From the NCBI RefSeq assembly GCF_900167565.1, contig NZ_FUZV01000002.1:1054001-1118000 (forward strand): a stretch of DNA of 64,000 nt, given 5' to 3'. The translations under genes and the position numbers were made by a program. Source of the DNA: Pseudoxanthomonas indica (GTDB lineage: Bacteria; Pseudomonadota; Gammaproteobacteria; Xanthomonadales; Xanthomonadaceae). The notes under the pieces are model-generated. The model saw only the letters and a program-made list of their open reading frames with translations. It ran no database searches and had not been told where the DNA came from. Positions within the stretch are counted from its first letter, which is position 1. Each line of letters begins with the position of its first letter. Below, one piece after another: positions 1 through 8,494 of the stretch.

Positions 1-779
1 CGCCGCTGGAAGGCTTCGGCAAGCGTTACGCACAGGCACCCGAAGCCGCGCTGGAACTGGCGCGCGAACACGCCTGGCTGATGGCCAGCGAGATCAAGGC
101 CAGTGGCATCGACCTGAGCTTCGCGCCGGTGGTGGATCTGGCGCGCGGCAACCGCGCCATCGGCGATCGCGCGTTCCACGCCGATCCGCAGGTGGTGGCG
201 GCGTTCACCCGCGCCTATGTGGCCGGCATGCACAGCGTGGGCATGCCTGCCACGCTCAAGCACTTCCCCGGCCATGGCACGGTGCTGGAAGACACCCATT
301 TCGATGACGCGGTGGATCCGCGCACGCTGGAAGAACTGCAGCAGCACGATCTGCTGCCGTTCGTGGCCGGCATCGATGCCGGCGCCGATGCGGTGATGAT
401 GGCGCACGTGGCCTATCCGGCGGTCGCGCCGGAACCGGCCGGCTATTCGCCGCGCTGGATCCAGCAGATCCTGCGCCAGGCCATGGGCTTCAAGGGTGTG
501 GTGTTTTCCGATGACATCGGCATGGCCGCGGCGTTCTCCGCCGGCGGGGTCAAGGCGCGCATCGATCTGCATCTGGATGCCGGTTGTGACGTGGTGCTGG
601 TGTGCTCGCCCAAGCTGGTCGAGGAATCGCTGAAGGCGGTGCAAGGGCGTCCGCTCAATACCGCGGCGCTGCTGGGCCTGATTGGCCGCGGTGCGCTGGG
701 CTGGGACGGCCTGTTGGCCGATGGACGCTACGGGCAGGCGCAGACGCGCGTGCTCGGTAACGGTGCGGAGGTGGCGTGA
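1..779 (+). CDS. nagZ: Beta-N-acetylhexosaminidase NagZ (5' end outside window)
   Basis: This is the C-terminal 258 or so residues of a glycoside hydrolase family 3 N-acetyl-beta-glucosaminidase. The frame is open from the first base, so the start lies upstream of the window. The family signature KHFPGHG followed by DTHFD is present; its His/Asp pair forms the acid/base dyad typical of NagZ. The SDDIGMAAA segment carries the family's nucleophile Asp. NagZ removes GlcNAc from 1,6-anhydro-muropeptides in the cytoplasm during cell-wall recycling. The stop overlaps the start of the next gene (TGATG), so it is probably co-translated with the purine-salvage genes. The identification is firm. Confidence 0.95.
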   Translation, partial: PLEGFGKRYAQAPEAALELAREHAWLMASEIKASGIDLSFAPVVDLARGNRAIGDRAFHADPQVVAAFTRAYVAGMHSVGMPATLKHFPGHGTVLEDTHFDDAVDPRTLEELQQHDLLPFVAGIDAGADAVMMAHVAYPAVAPEPAGYSPRWIQQILRQAMGFKGVVFSDDIGMAAAFSAGGVKARIDLHLDAGCDVVLVCSPKLVEESLKAVQGRPLNTAALLGLIGRGALGWDGLLADGRYGQAQTRVLGNGAEVA

Positions 780-1351
780 TGACTGTACAGAGCCAACGTC
801 CTTCACTGGCCGATGCGCTGGCCAATTCGGATCTGCTGGTGGATCGCGCCACCCTGGATCGCGCCATCGCGCAGATGGCCGAGCCCATCGCCCGCGACTA
901 TGCCGGCGAGGTGCCGGTCTACCTGACCATCATGCACGGCGCGCTGCCCTTCGCCGGCCAGCTGTCGCTCGAACTGGGCGCGCGCGGGCTGGATCTGGAA
1001 TTCGATTATTTGCACGCCACCCGTTATCGCGGCGCCACCTCTGGTGGCGAGCTGGTGTGGAAGCATCGCCCGGCCACCTCGTTGTATGGCCGTCGCGTGC
1101 TGCTGGTCGATGACATCCTCGACGAGGGCCACACGCTGTTGGCGGTCAAGCAGTGGTGCCTGGAGCAGGGCGCAACCGACGTGCGCATCGCGGCGATGAC
1201 GGTCAAGCAGCACGACCGCTGCGTGGCCGGCATCTGCGCCGAGTACGTGGGCCTGGAAGTGGCGGATCGCTACGTGTTCGGCTTCGGCATGGACTACCAC
1301 GAGCAGGGCCGCAACCTGCCGGGCATCTACGCTTTGAAGGAAATCCCATGA
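779..1351 (+). CDS. hpt: Hypoxanthine-guanine phosphoribosyltransferase
   Basis: A 190-residue type I phosphoribosyltransferase. The PRPP-binding motif is visible as LLVDDILDEGHT near residues 104-115, and the hood region carries YLHATRYRG. It should convert hypoxanthine or guanine plus PRPP to IMP or GMP. I chose the ATG at 779, which shares its A with the nagZ stop; a GTG three bases upstream is the alternative. The 3' end overlaps the mtnP start by ATGA. Its place beside a methylthioinosine phosphorylase makes sense, because that enzyme releases hypoxanthine. The family allows hypoxanthine, guanine or xanthine preference, which I cannot settle from sequence. Confidence 0.92.
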   Translation: MTVQSQRPSLADALANSDLLVDRATLDRAIAQMAEPIARDYAGEVPVYLTIMHGALPFAGQLSLELGARGLDLEFDYLHATRYRGATSGGELVWKHRPATSLYGRRVLLVDDILDEGHTLLAVKQWCLEQGATDVRIAAMTVKQHDRCVAGICAEYVGLEVADRYVFGFGMDYHEQGRNLPGIYALKEIP

Positions 1352-2094
1352 GCCATATCGCGCTGGGCGTGATCGGCGGCACCGGCGTGTACAAGCTGGC
1401 GCAGCTGGCCGACGTGGAGACCCGCGAGGTCGACACGCGCTATGGCAAGCCTTCGGGCCCGGTGCGCATCGGCCATCTGCTGGGACAGCGGGTGGCATTC
1501 CTGGCGCGGCATGGTGAAGGTCACTCGGTGCCGCCGCATCAAGTGAACTACCGCGCCAACCTGGCCGCCTTGCAGGCGGTGGGCGTGCAGCGCGTATTGG
1601 CGCTCAATACGGTGGGCGGCATAACCGAACGGTTTGGTCCGCGCGTGCTGGCCTGCCCGGATCAGATCATCGACTACACCTGGGGCCGTATCTCGACGAT
1701 CTGCGAAGAGCCGGGCACCGATGTGCTGCATGTGGACTTCGGTGATCCCTACACGCCGCTGCTGCGACACAAGATCCTGGCGGCTGCGCGCGTGACCGGC
1801 GTCAAGCTTGTCGATGGCGGCTGCTATGGCGCCACCCAGGGCCCGCGCCTGGAAACCAAGGCGGAAATCGCGCGCATGCGCCGTGATGGCTGCGATCTGG
1901 TGGGCATGACCGGCATGCCCGAAGCCGCGCTCGCGCGCGAGCTGGGGCTGGACTACGCCTGCCTGGCGATCATCGCCAACTGGGCCGCTGGCTGCGGCAC
2001 GGGCGAGGAGATCACCATGGCCGAAGTGCTGGCCAACGTCGATGCCGCCTCGAGCGGCTTGCCGGAATTGATAGGCGAACTGGCAAGAGGGTGA
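1348..2094 (+). CDS. mtnP: S-methyl-5'-thioinosine phosphorylase
   Basis: A 248-residue member of the PNP/MTAP phosphorylase family. It starts with the phosphate-loop sequence GVIGGTGVYKL and contains the family segments ARHGEGHSVPPHQVNYRANL and GPRLETKAEI. The enzyme cleaves the nucleoside left over from polyamine and homoserine-lactone synthesis, giving methylthioribose-1-phosphate and a purine base. In pseudomonads the orthologue beside nagZ prefers methylthioinosine over methylthioadenosine, and the same gene neighbourhood here supports that reading (established for PA3004; inferred here). The ATG overlaps the hpt stop. The next gene, hpt's product partner, would salvage the released hypoxanthine. 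Confidence 0.88.
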   Translation: MSHIALGVIGGTGVYKLAQLADVETREVDTRYGKPSGPVRIGHLLGQRVAFLARHGEGHSVPPHQVNYRANLAALQAVGVQRVLALNTVGGITERFGPRVLACPDQIIDYTWGRISTICEEPGTDVLHVDFGDPYTPLLRHKILAAARVTGVKLVDGGCYGATQGPRLETKAEIARMRRDGCDLVGMTGMPEAALARELGLDYACLAIIANWAAGCGTGEEITMAEVLANVDAASSGLPELIGELARG

Positions 2095-2123
2095 TTGTCA
2101 ACGGGCCTCAGGCTTTGCATACT
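2095..2123 (+). promoter_or_regulatory. Sigma70-like promoter of the cold-shock gene
   Basis: TTGTCA at 2095-2100 (5 of 6 matches to the -35 consensus) is followed after 17 bases by CATACT at 2118-2123 (4 of 6 to the -10). It lies immediately after the mtnP stop, so transcription would start near 2130 and leave a leader of about 64 bases before the cold-shock ORF. Confidence 0.5.
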
Positions 2124-2193
2124 CCGCGGGTGCGGCAACGTTCAGATATAGCCGCACGCCTCCACCCGCTCTCAATAAGGAAGTGCAAGCGTC

Positions 2194-2400
2194 ATGCCGA
2201 ACGGTACCGTCAAATGGTTCAACGATGCCAAGGGCTTCGGATTCATCGCGCCGGAAGATGGCAGCGCCGATGTCTTTGTCCATCACACCGCGATCAACTC
2301 CAATGGTTTTCGCAGCCTCAAGGAAGGCCAGGCCGTCACCTATGAAGTGACCCAGGGCCCCAAGGGCGCGCAGGCGGGCAACGTCACGCCTTCCGCCTGA
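2194..2400 (+). CDS. Cold-shock protein, CspA family
   Basis: A 68-residue single cold-shock domain. Both RNA-binding motifs are present: RNP1 as KGFGFI and RNP2 as VFVHH. Such proteins bind single-stranded RNA or DNA and act as RNA chaperones in the cytoplasm. A ribosome site AAGGAAG lies 10 bases upstream of the ATG. The gene has its own promoter and a strong terminator directly after it, so it is monocistronic. Temperature dependence cannot be read from the sequence; many family members in this group are constitutive. Confidence 0.95.
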   Translation: MPNGTVKWFNDAKGFGFIAPEDGSADVFVHHTAINSNGFRSLKEGQAVTYEVTQGPKGAQAGNVTPSA

Positions 2401-2423
2401 TTCGATACCCACGAATTTTGCGA

Positions 2424-2445
2424 CCCCGCTTCGGCGGGGTTTTTT
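2424..2445 (+). terminator. Rho-independent terminator of the cold-shock gene
   Basis: CCCCGC-TTCG-GCGGGG followed by six T. It has a stable UUCG-type tetraloop and sits 23 bases after the stop codon. Confidence 0.93.
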
Positions 2446-2469
2446 ATGCGCGCAAGGGGAGCGCTACCA

Positions 2470-3705
2470 GTGAAGGACAAGCGCAAGGACGTTGCCGTCA
2501 TCGGCTATGGCACGGCGGGACAGGCGTTGGCGTTGCTGCTCGCGCGCGATGGGCATCGCGTGCAGGTGTTCGAACAGGCTGCGCAACTGGGTCCGGTGGG
2601 AGCCGGGTTCCTGCTGCAGCCCACCGGCCTGCAGGTGCTGTGGGAACTGGGCCTGCTGGAGCCTGCCCTCAAGCACGGCCGGCGCATCCAGCGCCTGTAT
2701 GGCGAAACCCCGCACGGACGCGCGGTGATGGACATGCGCTATGCCGGACTCGGCGGTGGTCTGTTCGGCCTGGGCATGCAGCGTGGCGCACTGTTCCAGT
2801 TGCTGGCGCAGGCGCGCCCGGCGCAGGTGACGGTGCATGAGGGACGACGCATCGTCCAGGTCGACAGCGAACAAGGCCGCCTGCGCGATGCGCAGGGGCG
2901 CGAAGAGGGGCCGTTTGATCTGGTGATCGCTGCCGACGGTGCGGCCTCGCAGCTGCGCGGCGGCCTGGGCTCGGTGCGGCGCGACCAACCGTATCCCTGG
3001 GGCGCGCTATGGTGCCTGGTGGCGCAGGGGGAATGGGCGTGGCCGGATGAGTTGCGCCAGCGCTACGTGGCCGCGCGCAAGATGATTGGCATGCTGCCGG
3101 TGGGCACGCGACCGGATGATCCGGTGCCGCGGCTGAGTTTCTTCTGGAGCCTGCCCGCCGACGGCTACGAGCGCTTCCGCAGCGGCGGTATGGGTGCATG
3201 GCAAGCCGAAGTGGCGCAGATCTGGCCGGCCGCTTCGGAGCGGGTCGCCCATCTGGACGATGCTCATGCGCTGGCGCGAGCGGCCTATCGCGATGCCACC
3301 GTGCAGCGTTGGGCATGCGGAAAGCTCGTGCTGGCCGGCGATGCCGCGCATGCGATGAGCCCGCAGCTGGGGCAGGGCGTGAACATGGCGCTGATGGATG
3401 CGCTGGCCCTGCGCGATGCCCTGCGTCTGCACCTGCCGCTGGAGGCTGCCTTGGATCAGTACCAGCGCGGACGCGCCGCGCACGTGGCCATCTACCAGTT
3501 CTGGAGCCGCTGGTTGACTCCGGTGTTCCAGTCCGAACGGGATCTGCTGGCGCGCGTCCGCGACCTGGCCTTTCTTCCGTTGGGCCAGTTACCGGGTGGG
3601 CGGGGCCATATGCTGCGCGTGCTCAGTGGAACCCAGCATGGCGCGCTCGGCAGGCTGGCGTTGGCGCCGCGTTTCCTGCAGGCGCTGCGCTCGGCGGCAC
3701 CCTGA
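2470..3705 (+). CDS. FAD-dependent monooxygenase (UbiH/salicylate hydroxylase-like)
   Basis: A 411-residue class A flavoprotein monooxygenase. The N-terminal GYGTAG dinucleotide fold binds the FAD ADP moiety, VIAADGAASQLR is the DG motif, and LAGDAAHAMSPQLGQGVN is the GD motif contacting the flavin ribityl chain. I chose the GTG at 2470, which has AGGGGAG eight bases upstream. An ATG at 2446 in the same frame lies inside the T-run of the preceding terminator and is unlikely. The substrate is unknown. Ubiquinone hydroxylases share the motifs, but the genomic context gives no quinone gene, so an aromatic or polyketide substrate is equally possible. Confidence 0.85.
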   Translation: MKDKRKDVAVIGYGTAGQALALLLARDGHRVQVFEQAAQLGPVGAGFLLQPTGLQVLWELGLLEPALKHGRRIQRLYGETPHGRAVMDMRYAGLGGGLFGLGMQRGALFQLLAQARPAQVTVHEGRRIVQVDSEQGRLRDAQGREEGPFDLVIAADGAASQLRGGLGSVRRDQPYPWGALWCLVAQGEWAWPDELRQRYVAARKMIGMLPVGTRPDDPVPRLSFFWSLPADGYERFRSGGMGAWQAEVAQIWPAASERVAHLDDAHALARAAYRDATVQRWACGKLVLAGDAAHAMSPQLGQGVNMALMDALALRDALRLHLPLEAALDQYQRGRAAHVAIYQFWSRWLTPVFQSERDLLARVRDLAFLPLGQLPGGRGHMLRVLSGTQHGALGRLALAPRFLQALRSAAP

Positions 3706-3753
3706 CCACGGCGATTCGCGCCAGAATCACCGACGCGCCACCGGGAGTTCGCG

Positions 3754-5379
3754 ATGACACCCACACCGCCCTACGAAACGCACGAGGTCGACAACCAGCC
3801 GCCGCCGTTCGAGCCGCGCGACCTGTGGGCCGACGATGTGGTGCTGCGCGAGTCGGTGGCGCACGAGGGCGGCGCCGGTTTCGTCGACCGGCTGGCGGTG
3901 TACGGCGCGATGGCCGGCGATGAGTTGTATCGACTCGGCTTTGACGCGAACCGCGATCGCCCGCGCCTGCGCACCCACGATCGCTTTGGCCATCGCATCG
4001 ACAGCGTGGAATTCCATCCCGCCTATCACCGGCTGATGGAAGCGGCCAAGACCCATGGCGTGGCCGGCCTGTCCTGGCACGAACCGCACGCGGGCGCGCA
4101 TGTCGCCCGTGCGGCCTTGAGTTATCTGCATCACCAGGCCGATGCAGGTACCAGTTGCCCGCTGACGATGACGCACGCGGCGGTGCCGGTGCTGCGGCAG
4201 GAGCCGGCATTGCGGCACTGGGCCGAGCGCGCGTTTGCCCCGCATTACGACCCGCGTGATCTGCCGATGGAGCAGAAAGCCGGCGTGACCCTGGGCATGG
4301 GCATGACCGAGAAGCAGGGCGGTTCGGACGTGCGCAGCAATCGCACGGCGGCCAGTTCCAACGATGACGGCACCTACAGCGTGGTCGGGCACAAGTGGTT
4401 CTTCTCCGCGCCGATGTGCGATGCGTTCCTGGTGCTGGCGCAGGCCGCCGGTGGCCTGACCTGTTTCCTGTTGCCGCGCCATCTGCCGGATGGGCGCAAG
4501 AACGATTTCCGCCTGATCCGCCTGAAGGACAAGCTGGGCGACTGGTCCAACGCCTCCAGCGAAGTGGAGTTCTGCGAGGCGCGCGCCTGGAGCGTGGGCC
4601 AGGAAGGTCGCGGCATAGCGACCATCATCGAGATGGTGATGCTGACCCGGCTGGATTGCATGATTGGCTCGGCCGCGGAAATGCGCATGGCGCTGGCGCA
4701 GGCGCTGCACCATTGCCGGCATCGCCAGGCCTTCGGTCATCGGCTGGTCGAGCACGCGCTGATGGCCAACGTGCTGGCCGACCTGGCGCTTGAGTCCGAA
4801 GCCGCGACCGCATTCGCCATGCGGGTGGCGCGTGCGGTCGATCACGCGCCGCACAGCGCGAACGAAGCTGCCTTCGCGCGCATCGCCACCGCCCTGGGCA
4901 AGTACTGGATCTGCAAGCGCGCGCCGGCCTTCGTCAACGAAGCGCAGGAATGCCTGGGCGGCGCCGGCTATGTGGAAGAGTCGATTCTGCCGCGCCTGTA
5001 TCGGCAGGCGCCACTCAATTCGATCTGGGAAGGCAGCGGCAACATCCAGTGCCTGGATGTGCTGCGCTCACTCTCGCGCGAATCGCAATGCGATGTGGCC
5101 TTGCTGGCGGAACTGGACAGCGCGGGCGGGCGCGATGCGCGCTATGACACTTACGTGGAGCGCCTGCTGACCGATCTGCCCAATGGCAACGAAGCCAGCG
5201 CTCGCCATCTGGTCGAACGCCTGGCGTTGGCGCTGCAGGCTTCGGTATTGCTGCGCGCGCACAGTCCGGCGGCGGACGCGTTCATCGCCAGCCGCCTGCT
5301 CGGCCAGCATGGCTTGGCCTTCGGCACCCTGGCGCGGGACGTGGACTTCAGCGGCTTGATGGCCCGCGCGTTACCGTAA
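3754..5379 (+). CDS. aidB: AidB-type acyl-CoA dehydrogenase fold protein
   Basis: A 541-residue protein, the same length as E. coli AidB, which it resembles along its whole length. Shared stretches include GMGMTEKQGGSDV, GHKWFFSAP, LKDKLG and NSIWEGSGNIQCLDVLR. It has the acyl-CoA dehydrogenase fold with FAD. In E. coli the protein is part of the Ada adaptive response to alkylating agents, binds DNA through a basic C-terminal domain, and has only trace isovaleryl-CoA dehydrogenase activity. Start choice rests on GGGAG eight bases upstream of the ATG. No ada or alk gene is nearby and I see no Ada box. The molecular role in DNA protection remains debated for the family. Confidence 0.9.
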   Translation: MTPTPPYETHEVDNQPPPFEPRDLWADDVVLRESVAHEGGAGFVDRLAVYGAMAGDELYRLGFDANRDRPRLRTHDRFGHRIDSVEFHPAYHRLMEAAKTHGVAGLSWHEPHAGAHVARAALSYLHHQADAGTSCPLTMTHAAVPVLRQEPALRHWAERAFAPHYDPRDLPMEQKAGVTLGMGMTEKQGGSDVRSNRTAASSNDDGTYSVVGHKWFFSAPMCDAFLVLAQAAGGLTCFLLPRHLPDGRKNDFRLIRLKDKLGDWSNASSEVEFCEARAWSVGQEGRGIATIIEMVMLTRLDCMIGSAAEMRMALAQALHHCRHRQAFGHRLVEHALMANVLADLALESEAATAFAMRVARAVDHAPHSANEAAFARIATALGKYWICKRAPAFVNEAQECLGGAGYVEESILPRLYRQAPLNSIWEGSGNIQCLDVLRSLSRESQCDVALLAELDSAGGRDARYDTYVERLLTDLPNGNEASARHLVERLALALQASVLLRAHSPAADAFIASRLLGQHGLAFGTLARDVDFSGLMARALP

Positions 5380-5386
5380 GACGGCG

Positions 5387-6049
5387 TTACTTTTCGGCGG
5401 GATAGCGACCAGCGGCAATCGCCCGTGAGCCGGTGATGATCATCCGCACCATCTGCGAGAGTTGATTGATCAACTCGGCATCTTTTTCCGGTGGCAGATC
5501 CAGGCCGGTGGCGCCCACCGCAAACACCAGGCGGGTGATCGCCTTGGACACCAGCGCCGGTTCGTGCAGGGGCGCGTTGTCGCGGGTGGCCAGGCGGATC
5601 AGGTCGATGCGCAGTTCTTCTTCGAAGAAATACAGTTCACGATCCACCGCCTGCTTGAACGCATCCGAGCCTACGGTGCCTTCGCGCAACAGCACGTGCA
5701 GCAGTTTGTCGTCGGCGCGCAGCTGTTCGATGAAGGCTTCCACCGAACTGCGCACCACGCTGCGCTCGCCGCCGGTAGCGCGCTGGCGCGCTTCACCGAT
5801 TATCTTGCGCAGCGAACGGCCGGCCACGTCGATCAGGGCCACGGCCAGTTCGTCCATGTCGCGGAACTGGCGGTAAAAACTGTTGGGTGCGATACCGGCT
5901 TCGCGTGCGACTTCGCGCAGGCTCAACGTCGACAGGCTGCGGTGCGGACCAATCAGGCTCAGCGCCGCCGCGAGCAGATCCTCGCGGGAAATGCTCGCCT
6001 TGCGGCCAGGACCGTGTTCTTCGGCGGTGGGCAGGGCGGTTTGCGACAT
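5387..6049 (-). CDS. fabR: TetR-family repressor of unsaturated fatty acid synthesis (FabR/DesT type)
   Basis: A 220-residue TetR regulator whose N-terminal helix-turn-helix contains LREVAREAGIAPNSFYRQF, a near-signature of FabR and DesT. These proteins sense the ratio of saturated to unsaturated acyl-CoA and repress fatty-acid desaturase or fabAB genes. Transcribed divergently from a reductase-desaturase pair, exactly as desT is in Pseudomonas aeruginosa, so those genes are the likely targets. I used the ATG at 6049; ATGs at 6094 and 6091 in frame would add 15 residues and would place the start almost at the operator. Neither has a strong ribosome site. Identification as FabR rather than DesT is not decidable here. 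Confidence 0.85.
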   Translation of the reverse strand: MSQTALPTAEEHGPGRKASISREDLLAAALSLIGPHRSLSTLSLREVAREAGIAPNSFYRQFRDMDELAVALIDVAGRSLRKIIGEARQRATGGERSVVRSSVEAFIEQLRADDKLLHVLLREGTVGSDAFKQAVDRELYFFEEELRIDLIRLATRDNAPLHEPALVSKAITRLVFAVGATGLDLPPEKDAELINQLSQMVRMIITGSRAIAAGRYPAEK

Positions 6050-6109
6050 GGCGTCCGTACGGGCAGGGATGGCGGGCAGGCTGGACGGCATCATAGCCCC
6101 ATCCGTTAA

Positions 6110-6126
6110 TGTACAAGTGTATACAC
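6110..6126. promoter_or_regulatory. Operator-like palindrome between fabR and the desaturase pair
   Basis: TGTACA (6110-6115) is followed one base later by the perfect 10-bp palindrome GTGTATACAC (6117-6126). It lies in the short divergent gap and would cover the -35 region of the desaturase promoter. A FabR/DesT site is the natural reading; this is inference from position and symmetry. Confidence 0.55.
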
Positions 6127-6143
6127 ACCTGTGAGGACGACGG

Positions 6144-6149
6144 TATAGT
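6144..6149 (+). promoter_or_regulatory. Minus-10 box (TATAGT) placing transcription start at the reductase ATG
   Basis: TATAGT matches the -10 consensus at 5 of 6 positions and ends seven bases before the ATG at 6157. The position 17 bases upstream falls in the operator palindrome. There is no close ribosome site at the ATG, so a leaderless mRNA is likely. Confidence 0.5.
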
Positions 6150-6156
6150 GCCCCCC

Positions 6157-7251
6157 ATGAAATCTCAGCTTCGTCCGTCACCCCGCCCCGGTCACCTGCG
6201 CCGTCTGGTCAGCCCGTTCGTGGCCCCGGATGTTTTCGACTTCTGGGCGGGCCGCGTCAACCGCAGCTGGACCTGGGAACGGCCGCGCGCACGGCTGCTG
6301 TCGCGCGAAACCGCCGCCCGCGATGCCGTGACCCTGGTGCTCAAGCCCAACCGCCATTGGCAGGGCTATCGGGCCGGCCAGCACATCACCCTGGGCGTGG
6401 ACATCGAGGGCGTCCGCTATCAGCGCAGCTACAGCCTGGTGGAGAGTCCGCGTGCGGATCGCCGCCTCGTCATCACCGTCAAGGCAGTCGATGGCGGCAA
6501 GGTCAGCCGCTATCTGCTCGAGCAGGCGCGTGCCGGCGAAGTCTTTGAATTGAGCCAGGCCTATGGCGATCTCGCTGCCGCACCTGCGCAGGCGGCCAGC
6601 CTGCTGCTGGCCGCCGGTAGCGGCATCACGCCCTTGATCGCGCTTTTGCGTGAACAGGCTGCCGAGGGCTTACAGGCGCCGATGGATCTGATCTATTGGG
6701 TGCGCGAACGCGAGCAGGCCTGTTTCCTCGACGAGCTGCGCGCCCTGGCCGCACGCCAGCCGCTGTTCCGCCTGCATCTGGCGCTGACCGGCGATGCCGC
6801 CGTGGCTTCCGATGAAGTGGCCGGTCGCATCGGCACGTTCGACGTGAATGCGTACGTGGCCGGCTTCGAACAACGCCATGTGATCGCCTGCGGTCCGGGT
6901 GGCTTCGTCGAGACGGCGCGCGCGCTGGCTGCACACGTCGCGTCGTTCCAGGCCGAAGCCTTCAGCCCGGCGCCGGCCGCCGTCACCGACGAAGGCGAAG
7001 TTGACGTCATCCTGCAACGCAGCGGCCGTAGCCTGCGCGTAGCGCGCGGAACCTCCTTGCTGGTGGCGCTGGAAGCGGCCGGCCTCAAGCCCAGGCACGG
7101 CTGCCGCATGGGCATCTGCAATACCTGCTCCTGCGGCAAGTCCGCCGGCAGCACCCGTCACCTGCCCAGCGGAGACCTGGCGCACGAACCCACCCAGGCC
7201 CTGAAGCTGTGCATCCACAGCGCCGCCACCGATCTCGAACTGGATCTCTGA
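6157..7251 (+). CDS. Ferredoxin reductase partner of fatty-acid desaturase (DesC-like)
   Basis: A 364-residue electron-transfer protein with three modules. A flavin-binding barrel carries RYQRSYSLVES (Arg-x-Tyr-Ser FAD motif). An NAD(P)-binding domain begins at LLAAGSGITPLIALL. A C-terminal plant-type 2Fe-2S ferredoxin domain has cysteines C316, C321, C324 and C352 (CX4CX2CX27C). It should pass electrons from NAD(P)H to the membrane desaturase encoded next, whose start overlaps its stop (TGATG). The pair matches DesC-DesB of Pseudomonas, which desaturates exogenous saturated acyl-CoA. A GTG at 6148 with GAGGA upstream is an alternative start if the transcript has a leader. Confidence 0.88.
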   Translation: MKSQLRPSPRPGHLRRLVSPFVAPDVFDFWAGRVNRSWTWERPRARLLSRETAARDAVTLVLKPNRHWQGYRAGQHITLGVDIEGVRYQRSYSLVESPRADRRLVITVKAVDGGKVSRYLLEQARAGEVFELSQAYGDLAAAPAQAASLLLAAGSGITPLIALLREQAAEGLQAPMDLIYWVREREQACFLDELRALAARQPLFRLHLALTGDAAVASDEVAGRIGTFDVNAYVAGFEQRHVIACGPGGFVETARALAAHVASFQAEAFSPAPAAVTDEGEVDVILQRSGRSLRVARGTSLLVALEAAGLKPRHGCRMGICNTCSCGKSAGSTRHLPSGDLAHEPTQALKLCIHSAATDLELDL

Positions 7252-8414
7252 TGACCGCTCCCCGCAACCGCGCCCTCACGCCTGCCGAACTCAACGCCTT
7301 CGGCGAAGAACTCGACGCGCTGCGTGCCCGCACCGTCGCCAGCCTGGGTGAGCGCGATGCGCGCTACATCCGCACCATCATCAAGACCGTGCGCTACAGC
7401 CAGGTCGCCGGGCGGGTGCTGCTGATGGCCGCAGCGCTGCTGGGCGGTCTGCTGGTCGCCGGCCAGCCGTGGGCGTGGCTGTTCTGGCCCGTGTGGATTG
7501 TCGGCACGCTGACCCTGGCCTTCGCCAAGATCCTGGAGAACATGGAGCTGGGCCACAACGTGATCCACGGCCAGTACGACTGGCTGGGCGATCCGCAGAT
7601 CAACGGACAGACCTACGATTGGGACATCGTCGGCACCGCCGACAACTGGCGGCATACGCACAACTTCCGCCACCACACCTACACCAACATCCGCGGTCTG
7701 GATGACGACGTCGGCTATGGCCTGCTGCGGATCTTTCCGGAGCAGAAGTGGCGGCCGTTCTACCTGCTGCAGCCGCCGATCGCGGTGATCTTCGCACTGC
7801 TGTTCCAGTGGGGCATCGCCATCCAGGATCTCAAGCTGGGCCGCTGGTGGGCCGGCAAGATGACCAGCGCGCAGCTGCGCCGCAAGTCCGCGCCGGTGCT
7901 GCGCAAGGTGGGTCGCCAGCTGGCCAAGGATTACCTGATCTTCCCGGCGCTGGCTGGTCCGTTCTTCCTGAGCGTGCTGCTCGGCAACCTGGTCGCCAAT
8001 GGCATCCGCAATGTGTGGACCTACGTGATCATCTTCTGCGGCCACTTCACCGCCAATGCCGAAACCTTTTCCAAGGACTGCCTGAAGAACGAGTCACGCG
8101 GCCACTGGTACCTGCGCCAGCTGCGCGGATCGTCCAACCTCACTGGCGGCGGCTGGATGAATCTGCTCTCGGGCAACCTGAGCCACCAGATCGAACATCA
8201 CTTCTATCCGGACATCCCGGCCAACCGCTACGCCGCGATTGCCGTGGAAGTGCGCGAGATCTGCGTGCGCTACGGCCAGCACTACAACACCGGCTCGCTG
8301 CCGCGCCAGTTCGGCCAGGTGATGTGGCGCATCCTGCGCCATGCCTTCCCCAGCCGCGTGCGCAAGACCGTGCCATTGATCGCCGAAGCCGAACCGGCAC
8401 CGGAAGCAGCGTAA
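7251..8414 (+). CDS. Membrane fatty-acid desaturase (DesB-like, acyl-CoA delta-9 type)
   Basis: A 387-residue integral-membrane di-iron desaturase. All three histidine boxes are present: HNVIH at 102-106, H135 with HNFRHH at 137-142, and HQIEHH at 312-317. Two hydrophobic hairpins flank the boxes (about residues 55-95 and 165-260). It should introduce a cis double bond into saturated acyl chains using electrons from the reductase encoded just upstream, maintaining membrane fluidity. Segments such as GQYDWLGDP and LLRIFPEQKW closely resemble the P. aeruginosa DesB group as I remember it. Regulation is probably by the divergent FabR/DesT protein. Positional specificity is inferred from the family. 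Confidence 0.9.
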   Translation: MTAPRNRALTPAELNAFGEELDALRARTVASLGERDARYIRTIIKTVRYSQVAGRVLLMAAALLGGLLVAGQPWAWLFWPVWIVGTLTLAFAKILENMELGHNVIHGQYDWLGDPQINGQTYDWDIVGTADNWRHTHNFRHHTYTNIRGLDDDVGYGLLRIFPEQKWRPFYLLQPPIAVIFALLFQWGIAIQDLKLGRWWAGKMTSAQLRRKSAPVLRKVGRQLAKDYLIFPALAGPFFLSVLLGNLVANGIRNVWTYVIIFCGHFTANAETFSKDCLKNESRGHWYLRQLRGSSNLTGGGWMNLLSGNLSHQIEHHFYPDIPANRYAAIAVEVREICVRYGQHYNTGSLPRQFGQVMWRILRHAFPSRVRKTVPLIAEAEPAPEAA

Positions 8415-8423
8415 GCCAAAGGT

Positions 8424-8462
8424 TCCTTCCCCCGCTTGCGGGGGAAGCGCCCCGAAGGGGCG
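8424..8462. repeat. Tandem inverted repeats (REP-like) after the desaturase gene
   Basis: CTTCCCCCGC-TT-GCGGGGGAAG is followed at once by CGCCCC-GAA-GGGGCG, and then by ATGGGGGC. There is no T-run, so this is more like an extragenic palindromic element than a classical terminator, though the first hairpin could end the desaturase transcript. It lies between convergent genes. Confidence 0.6.
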
Positions 8463-8494
8463 ATGGGGGCAAAGCTAACAGTGCTTCAGCGGAG

